From Atrina japonica (taxonomy: Eukaryota > Mollusca > Bivalvia > Pterioida > Pinnidae), in contig BROG01000043.1 of NCBI GenBank assembly GCA_030159075.1, forward strand, positions 1,126,001 through 1,190,000: DNA of 64,000 nt. Reading direction: 5' to 3'. Shown in pieces: positions 26,083 to 37,490 of this stretch. The first letter of the stretch is position 1. Every line of letters begins with the position of its first letter. A program made the position numbers and the translations under genes. The notes below the pieces were generated by a model. That model did no database searches. It saw nothing but the letters and a program-made list of their open reading frames with translations, and was not told the DNA's origin.

Positions 26083-26402
26083 CCTCAACGAAAAAAAAAA
26101 AATGTTTTCTCATCAATCTGATGTATATGTTTTAAAAACAACCATCATAATAACAACATCATAATAAGAATTGGATGACGTCAATTTGTAATCATATTGG
26201 TAACTTTTTGTTCTTGACCTGCTTGACAGTAGAACTAACACTTGTAACTTACATCTATATCAAGCGCATGAAATATGTGTTTTTATTAGTAACCCACATA
26301 AAGATAATGACAGCTGACATAAAACATCAAATTTGGAAATGTCAACAATGTCATGTGTAATGATGTCAATTTGTCAATTTCTTTCTTAATTCTTTGAAAT
26401 AA

Positions 26403-26406
<4 letters not shown>

Positions 26407-26440
<34 letters not shown>
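26407..26440. repeat. (TA)n microsatellite
   Basis: An uninterrupted TA run immediately beside the MITE that follows. Confidence 0.95.
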
Positions 26441-26444
<4 letters not shown>

Positions 26445-26636
26445 CACATCGGAATCTCGTTATGTCAAAATCGGATGAGTCGAAATTCTGGATATGTCAA
26501 AGTTGAAAGGCCAGTCCCAACTTCCATGGATATAAAGAAATATATCATTTAAAAATTTTGCTTATCTCGAATTCTGGATATTCTCAAAATAATGGGGGCA
26601 GTCCAGTGGTTTTCAAGATAAAGAGATACCACTGTG
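26445..26636. mobile_element. 192-bp pogo/Tigger-like MITE with TA flanks
   Basis: The ends are inverted and similar: the left reads CACATCGGAATCTCGTTATG and the right, as complement, reads CACAGTGGTATCTCTTTATC. A TA dinucleotide flanks each end. The interior has repeated 'cgaattctggatat' motifs. TA target sites and ends with CAGTGG..TCTCG are typical of pogo/Tigger-class DNA elements. There is no coding capacity, so it is non-autonomous. Confidence 0.65.
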
Positions 26637-27480
26637 TATATATCCCACTATAAAGACCACCTAACTGACTGAATCAAAGTGGTCTGATTAGCCAGGTGGT
26701 CTCCTAAATGAGATGCACAGGATCAAATTTGTTTACAGACAATGTCTAAGGTAGGTGTAATCTACACATACATCCAACACATGTCAATTCATCGGTATAG
26801 GTATTTGTTATTTACAGACCCAACATGTATTATCAGAACAGCTGATATAGAAATCAATTCTACAGTTGGTAGACTTCCATATAGCAGATGATCCTTATGA
26901 AAATTTAAAATATCATTACACCTGAAGATATTCATATGATTAACAGTGGTACTTCACTGGTCTAAGTATAACTGTGAGTCAAGTGGTCAGACACGCTTAA
27001 TGGGACAGAAATTAATCAATAATGTAATCGTAATTCATATTTTATCAACCTGCAGGTCACCAGAGATGGGTATAGAAGTGAAGTGAATGCCGATTATATC
27101 AGAATTAGAATTGTGTAGCCATTACAGGTGTAACAAACTATCAGGTGGTCTATGCACTGCAATACTGTATAGTAGAATCCATATAGCCTGTCCGAGTGGA
27201 TCAAGTCCGGTAAACCCTTTCTGACCTGGACGAGTTTAAATTTGAGATAATAAAGCAATATGGGACTGAAATTTCACTGACAAGAGTAACCTATTCTATT
27301 TGTCATGATATCTTGAAGTATTCAGTGAGGAAACAAATATTTCTTGTGAGAAGCTTTTCATAAGTGAGTAGAATCATCCGTATGATAATCAAAAGTTTAC
27401 TCTACCCGGCCAAGTTATGTGAATCAGACAATACATTTCAATAGGTATACTTCTAATCAAATTTTAAACCATTTTATAAT
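26637..27480. other. Non-coding sequence
   Basis: No gene is seen. A short 'aagaccacct..ggtggtct' inverted motif occurs at about 26,650-26,705. Confidence 0.45.
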
Positions 27481-28440
27481 TTAATATATGAATAAATGAG
27501 CTTTAGGTAGCTCAACTTTTTCACTTTCATGAATTTCTAGGGTACCTAGTCAATTCTTTCCCCCTTTTTGATTCAGGGGTAATTTTTGGCTAGCTTTTCT
27601 TCCCCCTAGTAGTTCTTCGAAAGAGAAAAAATTGACTAAGTACCCTTTTGAAATTCATGAAAGTTAAAATTTGAGCTACCTAAAGCTCATATATTCATGT
27701 ATTAAATTCTAAAAAGATATTTTTGAAAATATTATTTATGAGTTATCTCAAGTTACTCAACGATTCGCTCTCAATTGTAAAATATCTAGGGGAGGGGATT
27801 TTTCACTAGCCAGTTCTTTTCCCCCTAATAGATCATTCAGGGGGATACTTTTGGCTAGCCAATTCTTTCCCTCTAATAGATCATTCAGGGGGGAAACTTT
27901 TGGCTAGCTAATTCTTTCCCCCTATTTGATCATTCTGGGGGTGAACTTTTGGCTAGCCAATTCTTTCCCAGCTATTTACTCATTCTGGGGGAAACTTTTG
28001 GCTAGCCAATTCTTTCCCCTCTATTAATTCTTTAAAAGGGAAAGAATTGACTAGGTATTTTATAAATTCATGAAAGTTAAAAATTTGAGCAACCTAAAGC
28101 TCATTTATTCATGTATAAAATTTTTAAAAGATATTGTTGATAAATTATAAATGGGTTAACTCAAACTATTTGAAAATTATCTCCCCTTTGTAAAATATCT
28201 AGGAGAAGGTGCTATTGGCTAGCCAATTCCAATTCTTCCCCTTCTATTTGATCATTAAGTCAATTATTTCCCACCTATAAAGTCTTCAGATGGGAATGAA
28301 TTGACTAGGTACCCTAAAAATTGTGCCTTCTAAAGCTCATTTATTCATTTATCAAATTTTAAAAAGATATTGTTGAAAAATTATATACGAGTTCTATCAA
28401 GTTCAAGTTTACAATTCACTCTTTATTGTAAAATATCTAA

Positions 28441-28454
28441 GGGGGGGGGGGGGG
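28441..28454. repeat. Poly(G) run, 14 bases
   Basis: Fourteen consecutive G residues inside the foldback cluster. The exact length may be a sequencing estimate. Confidence 0.9.
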
Positions 28455-28535
28455 ACTTTTAGCTAGCCAATTCTTTTTCCCCTATTTGATCATTCAGGGA
28501 AATAAAACAAAAGTGTATGTCTAACTCAAGTTAAA

Positions 28536-28670
28536 CAAATTTTATCTAAAAATCTATCCTTGCTAAAATGTACATTGTCTTACTCTAGTAAAACGAATTT
28601 TATCTAAAAATCTATCCTTGCTAAAATGTACATTGTCTTACTCTAGTAAGATGAATATTATCTAAATATA
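28536..28670. repeat. ~58-bp tandem duplication, about 2.3 units
   Basis: 'TCTATCCTTGCTAAAATG' occurs at 28,553 and 28,611. Flanking 'tctagtaa.a.gaat.ttatcta' blocks show a third partial unit. Confidence 0.9.
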
Positions 28671-29001
28671 ACCTTTCTCTGATTTATAAGAATGAAAAAA
28701 CTTACTTTTCAAAAGTTTTCATTGCCTTTATACTGGTTCATTACTTTCATCCCAGGGGGAAAAACTGGCTAGCCACTTCTTTCCCCTAGCCAGGTTTTGC
28801 TAGAAAAATAATTGGCTAGCCAATTTTTCCCCGGGGAAATTTTCAGCAGGGTGGAAAGAATTGGCTGCTACACTGTCACAATTTGTCATAATAGTATGTA
28901 GTTTCAAAGAAAAAAAAAAGGGGGCGTCATCTTCTGGTAAAGCACTTTATCTAACATATCACCTGGAATATATATATTGTAGTTGGTGAGGAAAAAATGT
29001 G

Positions 29002-29075
29002 CAACCAGACCAGGAATCGAACCCAGGACCTTCCAAACACCAGTTGGACACTCTTACCAACTGAGCTATCTGGGT
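29002..29075 (-). tRNA. tRNA-like gene, anticodon position reads GGT (Thr)
   Basis: On the minus strand box A is TAGCTCAGTTGG and box B is GGTTCGATTCC, both exact to the eukaryotic consensus. A full cloverleaf can be drawn: acceptor ACCCAGA/TCTGGTT (6 of 7 pairs), D-stem GCTC/GAGT, a perfect five-pair anticodon stem TCCAA/TTGGA around loop CTGGTGT, and T-stem CTGGG/CCTGG. A TTTTTT run about 4 bases after the discriminator would stop Pol III. The anticodon GGT is odd, because eukaryotic tRNA-Thr normally uses A at position 34. This may be a pseudogene or a tRNA-derived SINE head rather than a translating tRNA. Confidence 0.6.
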
Positions 29076-29896
29076 CACTATCCACTGCACAGCTACAATA
29101 TCATGCAGCATTACTAGGTGTAAAATTTGAAAAAACAGCCAACAAGAAATTGATTATTCTTGTAATCTTTACATGACAGAACATTTATCTAAACTTTATT
29201 CCTTGCAGATGAACTGAAATAAAAATCCATTGAATGTCATCAGAGTAAATATTACAAAATTCAAAGTGACATAGCCTGACTTACCAGAAGTGACCTTGCC
29301 TGACTTTCTGCTGAAGTAATATGATCTGAGAACAAACAATTCTGACAAAACTGAACAGGATGGAACAACTCAAAATTGGTCTATTAAAAAGGTATATTTG
29401 ACTAGGTACAAAGTAATTCATGTAAAATTTATATAGAAATGCACTTAAGTTACATGCAATTTACAACAATCAGTTCAAGACTTAAATTTTGAGGATAGCT
29501 ATAAATACTGCTAAACTACTCTATTTAGAAGACAAACCATTAAAAGCATTTGCATCTAAATAAAGTTCACTAATGCTTCTGTAAGATTTTACCAAATTTC
29601 CATTACTGTTTCATATAATTACTTCCATGCTTTTAAATCAATTTTTATGTGGTTAAAAAATATACATCACATGTTAATGATATACTCCTTTTGGTACAAA
29701 ATCGTATATCATCCACAACAAATTATATATTATCAAATACAATTATCTGAGGCTCAAAACATTGTAAATACATCAGTAAGACATCTTTATAGAGATGTGT
29801 TCAGACAAAATATATTAAACAAAACCTACAATGAAAGCCTGACCTTTTGACTTACGAATACTCCACATTTTTAAAATAAAACAAAATGAACTGTAA

Positions 29897-29897
<1 letters not shown>
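29076..29897. other. AT-rich non-coding sequence
   Basis: No gene or clear repeat is seen. Confidence 0.5.
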
Positions 29898-29977
<80 letters not shown>

Positions 29978-29978
29978 T
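29898..29978. repeat. (TAA)n microsatellite
   Basis: About 27 uninterrupted TAA triplets, followed by an A-rich (AAAC)n stretch to about 30,020. The leucine-rich minus-strand ORF over it is a by-product. Confidence 0.97.
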
Positions 29979-30300
29979 TAAAAAACAAAACAAACAAACA
30001 AACAAACAAAAAACAATACAACAAACCAAAGGAAAAAGGCAAACAAGAATTAACACAAAACCTTTTCACTACTGGCAAAAACAAGATGCACATTATGCGT
30101 CAATTTTTCACATAACTATTGAAATTATTAATTGTTCATCACCATACAATGGGAATATTGTTAAACATACTGGTGCAAAACTAGTAAAAGAAACAATGAT
30201 TTATCTATTCATACAGAAACCAAATTATTACACTTGTACATCACATTGTCAAGATGATGTACTTGTTTATCTTCTGTTTAAAACCAAACTCGTAACACTT

Positions 30301-32107
30301 ACAGAGACATGTGGGCTGCAATCAATACAGAGACATGTGGGCTGTAATCAATACAGAGACATGTGGGCTGTAATCAATACAGAGACATGTGGGCTGTAAT
30401 CAATACAGAGACAATACAGAGACTGGGGCTGTAATCAATACAGAGACATGTGGGCTGTAATTAATACAGAGACATGTGGGCTGTAATTAATGCATAGACA
30501 TGTGGGTCCTAATCAATACAGAGACATGTGGGCTGTAATCAATGAGAATTGTGCTGTATTACAGAAATGTGGACTGTAATCATTACAGAGACATGTGGGC
30601 TGTAATCAATACAGAGACTTGTGGGCTATAATTAATATAGACATGTGGGCTGTAATCATACAGACATGTGGGCTGTAATTAATACAGAGACATGTGGGCT
30701 GTAATCATTACAGAGACTTGTGGGCTATAATAAATACAGAGTCATGTGGGCTGTAATCAATACAGAGACATGTGGGCTGTAATTAATATAGAGAAATGTG
30801 GACTGTACTTAATACAGGGACATGTGGACTGTAATTAATACAGAGACATGTGGGCTGTAATCAATACAGAGACTTGTGGGCTATAATTAATAGAGTCATG
30901 TGGGCTGTAATCAATACAGAGACATGTGGGCTGTAATTAATATAGAGACATGTGGACTGTACTTAATACAGGGACATGTGGGCTATAATTAATACAGAGA
31001 CATGTGGGCTGTAATCAATACAGAGACATGTGGGCTGTAATTAATATAGAGACATGTGGACTGTACTTAATACAGGGACATGTGGACTGTAATTAATACA
31101 GAGACATGTGGGAGAGTACTCATTACAGAAAACATGGGCTGTAATCAATACAAAGACATGTTGATTGTTATCAATACAAAGACACATGGATTGTTATTAA
31201 TACAAAGACACATGGATTGTTATTAATACAGACATGTGTGCTGTAATTAATACAGAGACATGTGGGTTGTAATCAATAGAGACATGTGGGCTGTAATTAA
31301 TGCAGACATGTGGGCTGTAATCAATACAGAGACATGTGGGCTGTAATTAATACAGAGACATGTGGACTGTACTTAATACAGAGACATGTGGGCTGTAATC
31401 AATAGAGACATGTGGGCTGTAATTAATACAGAGACATGTGGACTGTACTTAATACAGAGACATGTGGACTGTAATCATTACAGAAATGAGGGCTGTAATC
31501 AATACAAAGACAGTGGACTTTTATTAATACAGATATGTGGGCAGTAATTAATACAGACATGTGGGCTGTAATCATTACAGAAATGCGGGCTGTAATCAAT
31601 AAAAAGACATGTTGATTGTTATCAATACAGACATGTGTGCTGTAATTAATACAGAGACATGTGGGCTGTAATTAATGCATAGACATGTGGGTCCTAATCA
31701 ATACAGAGACATGTGGGCTGTAATTATTACAGAAATGTGGGCTCTAATCATTACAGAGACATGTGGGCTGTAATTAATACAAAGATATTTGGATTGTTAT
31801 CAATACAGACATGTGGGCTGTAATTAATACAGAGACATGTGGGCTGTAATCATTACAGAAATGTGGGCTGTAATCAATACAAAGACATGTGGATTGTTAT
31901 CAATACAGAGACATGTGGGCTGTTATCAATACAGAGACATGTGGGCTGTAATCAATACAGAGACATGTGGGCTGTAATCAATACAGAGACATGTGGACTG
32001 TAATCAATACAGAGACATGTGGGCTGTAATCAATACAGAGACATGTGGGCTCTAACACTAACAGATATTTGGGTCATAACATTTACAGACAGAAATGTGG
32101 GTTAAAA
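30301..32107. repeat. 1.8-kb minisatellite, ~26-bp unit
   Basis: About 68 units are built from 'acagagacatgtgggctg' plus 'taatcaat' or 'taattaat'. Many carry deletions of 2-6 bp or variants (GGACTGTA, GGATTGTTA). Longer motifs of several units recur, for example ...GGACTGTACTTAATACAGG..., suggesting segmental duplication inside the array. Confidence 0.97.
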
Positions 32108-32190
32108 CTTTATATAACTAAAACATTAGGTAAAATGTTGTAAGTCTAATATGGTAATTTGCATTATCTTCCAAATTAGGAAGCTAAAGT

Positions 32191-32641
32191 ACACCCTGGA
32201 CATATCAGTGTGAACCCTGGACATATCAGTGTGAACCCTGGACATATCAGTGTGAACCCTGGACATATCAGTGTGAACCCTGGACATATCAGTGTGAGCC
32301 CTGGACATATCAGTGTGAACCCTGGACATATCAGTGTGAGCCCTGGACATATCAGTGTGAACCCTGGACATATCAGTGTGAACCCTGGACATATCAGTGT
32401 GAACCCTGGACATATCAGTGTGAACCCTGGACATATCAGTGTGAACCCTGGACATATCAGTGTGAACCCTGGACATACATGTATCAGTGTGAACCCTGGA
32501 CATATCAGTGTGAACCCTGGACATATCAGTGTGAACCCTGGACATATCAGTGTGAGCCCTGGACATATCAGTGTGAACCCTGGACATATCAGTGTGAACC
32601 CTGGACATATCAGTGTGAACCCTGGACATATCAGTGTGAAA
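32191..32641. repeat. 21-bp minisatellite, about 21 units
   Basis: Nearly identical units contain CCTGGACATATCAGTGTGA. One unit at about 32,470 has a 6-bp CATGTA insertion, and a few have AGCC for AACC. Because 21 is a multiple of 3 and the unit lacks stops, reading frames stay open on both strands (NPGHISV on plus, HTDMSRV on minus). This is not evidence for a gene. Confidence 0.97.
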
Positions 32642-33547
32642 CTCTGTCACTTCAAAATACATATAACATATACTGGTACAAGAATTGAAATGTTAACTGT
32701 GCATAAGATGGCTGACAATTACGATTCCTTACAACAGGTGCTTCACAGTTATTGATGATTAGTAATTCAAAAGTCAGGGTGTAATTATGTATTTCAGAAT
32801 AGACAAGATTTAGATGATAATCTATTAACTACAAATAAAACAGAGGTACAATAGTAAATAGTTAACGACTTATGTAGGTGTTATAATTTATCTGTTCCTA
32901 TTATCACCTGTCCCTCAACTTTAATCATCTAATTCTATCAACTCATGATGACTCAGCAGAAATTGGTATGCCTATCTCACCTGTCGTCAGGTTATCTTTT
33001 GATAACATTCTAATTACATGTACATGTAGAATATTGGGAATACTGATTTGCTGTTTATAAATTAGTGACAAACCTTTTCAGAAGTTGTGATACAAGAGGC
33101 CACTTTTTATATACCTATCAATATTTGGAGTTTTGATTCTGTTGATTTCAGAGTGAGATCCGACTTTTCTGGATTACGTGATCTGACTTTCTGGATCTTC
33201 ACTTGGTGATTTTCTGAATCCATATCAACACTCTATAAAACTGTTGTCATAGTACACAATCCACAAAGCTTTTTTCCCCATGTTTTTTGTCCACTAAATG
33301 CATGATGTATAATTGATCCAAATATTTTTTTTTTTATTTTTAGCTAATACTGAGAGGGTATATATAATAAATTTATCATTAAAACAGCAACACTGATAAG
33401 CCGAATCATGTCTTGCTGACAGGTGTGGACTGTCAGATCAGACAAAAGTTTTTCATTAAATTCTTTTCTAAATGTAGATTTTTTCCTCCAAAATTTAATA
33501 TTTTCACTATTTGTTTTATCAAAGTGCATTATAATTTATACCAGAAT
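32642..33547. other. AT-rich non-coding sequence
   Basis: No supported gene or repeat. Confidence 0.5.
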
Positions 33548-33823
33548 TCAAGAAGTATAGTCGGTAGCGTGCTCGACTCTGGATCGTGAGGTCGTGAGTT
33601 CAAGTCCCGCCGGCGGTAGGTTGGTTTCCTGTAGTAAAAACTGGAGGTCCCATGTCACAGTAGGTGTCGGCACGTTAAAGAACCCTCACTGCTCAATGGC
33701 CGTAAGTGCCGAGCATAGGCCAAAATTTGAAGCCCTTCACCGGCATTTGGTGACGTCTCCATATGAGTGAGATATTCTTGAGTGGGACGATAAACAACAA
33801 TAAACAAACATCAAGAAGTATAG
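33548..33823 (+). mobile_element. 5'-truncated tRNA-derived SINE with 13-bp target-site duplication
   Basis: TCAAGAAGTATAG occurs at 33,548-33,560 and again at 33,811-33,823. The body between (33,561-33,810) is the same SINE as at 21,999-22,289 but in plus orientation. It starts inside the tRNA head at GGTAGCGTGCTCGAC, lacking box A, and ends in AATAAACAAACA. Truncation between intact duplications points to incomplete reverse transcription at insertion rather than later deletion. Confidence 0.9.
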
Positions 33824-33838
33824 TTGAACCACTATCAT

Positions 33839-34026
33839 GTAAGACCACCTGCCTTGTGAGACCACCTGCCTTGTGAGACCACCTGCCTTGTGGGACCACA
33901 TTCTGAACACTACTTACATGTAGTTAAGTAATCCTTTAGAAAAAACTTTTGTTGAGAGACCACCTGTCTTGAGATACCACATTTCAGTGGAAGAAGGGGT
34001 GGTATCTCAAAACAGGTTCCACTTCA
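33839..34026. repeat. 18-bp tandem units plus 'gagaccacct' dispersed repeat
   Basis: Four copies of 'gaccacctgccttgtga' at 18-bp spacing (33,843-33,898) precede a fragment with 'gagagaccacctgtcttgag' and 'aacaggttccact'. The same family occurs at 20.28 kb and 62.7-62.87 kb. Confidence 0.7.
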
Positions 34027-34512
34027 CCAGTATACAGAAACTAACATATTATTTTACATATTTATGTCTGTGAAATATAAACATGGCAGAATGGACACAA
34101 ACCAGCAGTCACTGTTTTTCTCTCAACTTCCTGCCAAGAAAAATCTCGGTAACACACATCTGTGGTGCACAGGCATATCTCACCTAAGATGGAGGAAGTT
34201 TAGTAAAAGTAGCTACCTGGGCTTCATACAGTTATACTGTTGTCTGATCTCATCATCATTAACATCAGCATGTGATCATACACCAGAGAGCCCTTAATAT
34301 GTTAATTTTCATACCAAAACTATAACATCACAGCCTAGGAGATGGAACACCTACAGCTGGGATAATTGTGTAATGTCTGATGCTGAGTTATAATGCAAAA
34401 ACTTGTTACCTGTATTTAGAGCTTGTGATTTATCTAACAATGAACCACAGAACTGATCTGGGCATATATTTATCATATCCATCATGTTGTATATCTAAAT
34501 GGGTGTATATTC

Positions 34513-34518
<6 letters not shown>
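34027..34518. other. Non-coding sequence
   Basis: A 77-codon plus-strand ORF (34,064-34,297) shows no domain. No other feature is seen. Confidence 0.4.

Positions 34519-34600
<82 letters not shown>
34519..34600. repeat. (TA)n microsatellite
   Basis: About 40 TA units with one phase break near 34,569. Confidence 0.95.
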
Positions 34601-34601
<1 letters not shown>

Positions 34602-34908
34602 CAGTTTCTTGTTATTTTAACTTAGATCTAGTTCGATTACCATTTCGATGTTAGTAGTCTGAGCTTAGTTTTTTAGATATCCTTTTGTTTGATTTCCATT
34701 TTCATTTATTTATTACACTATCACGCTGTACTTGCAAAATATAGCATTTCTTTCACTCTCGGGTTGTGTGTGTGAGTGGATGTTTGCATGAGTGTGTACG
34801 TGTGCGTTTTTTTCATGTTATCTTAATCGTTTGTCCTGATGAAGAGACAGGGTGTCCCGAAAATTTGACATTTATTTTGTCAGTGTGGTTAGTCATGTAA
34901 GTGCTTTG

Positions 34909-34924
34909 TATATATATATATATA

Positions 34925-34984
<60 letters not shown>
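34909..34984. repeat. (TA)n-(TG)n compound microsatellite
   Basis: A short TA run passes into about 28 TG units. Confidence 0.95.
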
Positions 34985-34986
<2 letters not shown>

Positions 34987-35474
34987 TGTAACTTCAATAT
35001 TGTGAGTATTACTCACACCTTCGTGTACGAATGTATAAATAGCAAGTTTCTGGTGCCAAGAAATTATATAACACCAAAATTCTGTATCAATTCTATATTT
35101 CTAGAAAATATATACATTCCCTTATGACTGAATGTTAAAAACTAATTTTCAATTCTTTTCAGTATACATGTATACATATAGTATTTGTTGTGGTTATTAC
35201 AGATGTAACATACAAGTAAATTCAAGCTCAGGGATACTTCTTAGAAGCTTCTCAAAACTAATCAAACATCAATGAAACACTTAATTAGCATAACATCATT
35301 AATGAGGATAAGCACACATTTTGTTAACACTTCAATACTATCTTGTTTATCAATGGAGCCTAAATTATTAACAATTACTGGTTACTGTTATATGAAAATT
35401 AAATTTATGAATGAGACATGAAACGTGTTTATATGAACTTGAGGATCAGTGTTATCTGAGTAGCTAGATAACAA

Positions 35475-35700
35475 TGACTTTGAAACGAACATCCCTTCCA
35501 TAGGTACATACGAATTTACAAGTGTATCAGTTACTGGTATATATATGAGTAAATGTACTACAATACCTTTGAAACGAACATCCCTTCCATAGGTACATAC
35601 GAATTTACAAGTGTATCAGTTACTGGTTTATATGAGTAAATGTACTACAATACCTTTGAAACAAAAATCCCTTCCATCAGTACACATGTACATGTACATA
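35475..35700. repeat. ~88-bp tandem repeat, about 2.5 units
   Basis: 'TTTGAAACGAACATCCCTTC' recurs at 35,479 and 35,568, and as a variant at 35,655. The intervening sequence is nearly identical. Confidence 0.92.
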
Positions 35701-35734
35701 TGAACTAGTGGAGTCCTTTGGATGAGATAAGAAA

Positions 35735-35870
35735 AGCCGATGTCCCGTGTCACAGTACATGTAGGTGTAGGCACATTAAAGAACCCTCACTGCTCAAAAA
35801 GTATAGAGCATATGCCAAAATTTGAAGTCTTTCACCAGCATTTGGTGATGTATTTATTTTAATGGGGAAT
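35735..35870 (+). mobile_element. Degraded SINE body fragment
   Basis: 'gtcccgtgtcacagta', 'ggcacattaaagaaccctc', 'ccaaaatttgaag' and 'ccagcatttggtgatgt' follow the order of the SINE at 33,561-33,810, with several substitutions and a deletion. Head and tail are absent, and so is the duplication. It is an old copy. Confidence 0.8.
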
Positions 35871-36016
35871 GATTTCCTTAGGGTTTTGCTACACATGCTA
35901 TGATGTCATAATACAATTTATGATGCATGGTGTCTGTGGCATCTAGAATGCAGTGAATAATGTCAGATTTTATTTGCGTAGAGCAACATATAGGTCCTAC
36001 ATGTATTTAAAACATG

Positions 36017-36188
36017 GGAGAAAAATAATCAACCCCAACCTTGAGGGTATGACAAAGGATTCTCAATGCTCGGGATAAGATTCTTGAATGACAACCGGCA
36101 AGCCTTCGGTTCGTCATTCAAGAATCTAACCCTCGGATTGGGATTCCTTTATCATACCTCCAAGGTAGGGGTAGATTCTATTATTCAA
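36017..36188. mobile_element. ~170-bp near-perfect palindromic element
   Basis: The arms at about 36,017-36,098 and 36,108-36,188 are inverted complements. The inner stem AGATTCTTGAATGAC against GTCATTCAAGAATCT is exact, and the outer parts have mismatches ('ggtatga.aaagga' shared). The loop is only about 9 bp (ACCG-loop-CGGT). It looks like a hairpin MITE. It has no coding capacity. Confidence 0.75.
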
Positions 36189-36447
36189 TGGGTCAATTTG
36201 TTTTCTATACAATACTCCTTGATGCCATACAGAAGTTTTTGTGCCCAGGTGAATTTCATAAGTATGCAGTTACTGTGAAAAGGACTCGTAGACTAGGCCT
36301 ACACCTCGAGACAAAAATTCCTCACATAGGCAGATAGTTACATATGAACTGATAGAATGGTGATATATAAATAATTAAATAACACCTGAAATTAAACCCT
36401 TCCACAGATACTACAATGTCAATGATAAAATAGTTCTAAAGACTAAA

Positions 36448-37490
36448 GGACTAACCTATGTACAGGTCAGCTGTCACAGCCAGGTACAGACAGCCCGAGA
36501 GATTAACTTACATACAGGTCAGCTGTCACAGACAGGTAGAGATTGTCAAAGGGACTAACATGTGTACAGGTCAGCTGTCACAGCCAGGTACAGACAGTCT
36601 GAGAGATTAACCTATGTACAGGTCAGCTGTCACAGACAGGTAGAGACTGTCAAAGGGACTAACATGTGTACAGCTCAGCTGTCACAGCCAGGTATAGACA
36701 GTCAGAGAGAGTAACTTGTGTACAGGTCAGCATTCACAGACAGGTATAGACAGCCAAAGGGACTAACATGTGTACAGGTCAGCTGTCACAGACAGGTATA
36801 GACAGTCAGAGAGACTAACATGTGTACAGGTCAGCTGTCACAGACAGGTATAGACAGTCAGAGAGAGTAACTTGTGTACAGGTCAGCTGTCACAGACAGG
36901 TATAGACAGTCAGAGAGAGTAACATGTGTACAGGTCAGCTGTCACAGACAGGTATAGACAGTCAGAGAGACTAACATGTGTACAGGTCAGCTGTCACAGA
37001 CAGGTATAGACAGTCAGAGAGAGTAACATGTGTACAGGTCAGCTGTCACAGACAGGTATAGACAGTCAGAGAGAGTAACTTGTGTACAGGTCAGCTGTCA
37101 CAGACAGGTATAGACAGTCAGAGAGACTAACATGTGTACAGGTCAGCATTCACAGACAGGTATAGACAGTCAGAGAGAGTAACATGTGTACAGGTCAGCT
37201 GTCACAGACAGGTATAGACAGTCAGAGAGAGTAACTTGTGTACAGGTCAGCTGTCACAGACAGGTATAGACAGTCAGAGAGAGTAACTTGTGTACAGGTC
37301 AGCTGTCACAGACAGGTATAGACAGTCAGAGAGACTAACATGTGTACAGGTCAGCTGTCACAGACAGGTATAGACAGTCAGAGAGAGTAACTTGTGTACA
37401 GGTCAGCTGTCACAGACAGGTAGAGAATGCCACAGGGACTAACATGTGTACAGGTCAGCTGTCACAGCCAGGTATAGACAGTCAGAGGGA
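36448..37490. repeat. 52-bp minisatellite, about 20 units
   Basis: Units carry 'gtgtacaggtcagctgtcac', 'agacaggtatagacag' and 'tcagagaga'. Both ends of the array are more diverged than the middle. Variants such as CATTCACAG for CTGTCACAG recur, indicating exchange between units. Confidence 0.97.

Larger units (their letters stand above)
27481..28870. repeat. Foldback cluster built on GGCTAGCC and CCCCCTA motifs
   Basis: A clear inverted pair (about 27,481-27,560 and 27,623-27,705) carries 'gagctttaggtagctca', 'catgaa' and 'gtacctagtcaattct' against their complements. Downstream, about five units of 'ttttggctagccaattcttt' plus 'tgatcattcaggggg' repeat every ~55 bp. Partial arms recur at 28,025-28,120 and 28,270-28,360, and another group lies at 28,750-28,865. 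The nested inverted and direct copies suggest repeated insertion or amplification of one foldback element. Confidence 0.75.

Noticed and set aside
28441..28454. G-quadruplex regulatory element
   Set aside because: A single poly(G) run with no neighbouring gene start. Its length is also unreliable in sequencing.
29815..30093. Leucine-rich 92-codon ORF resembling a membrane protein
   Set aside because: The leucine run is translated (TAA)n microsatellite.
32126..32755. Overlapping repeat ORFs of 178 and 181 codons on both strands
   Set aside because: They come from a 21-bp minisatellite with no stops in either strand. Open frames follow from the period, and there is no start context, splice or homology support.
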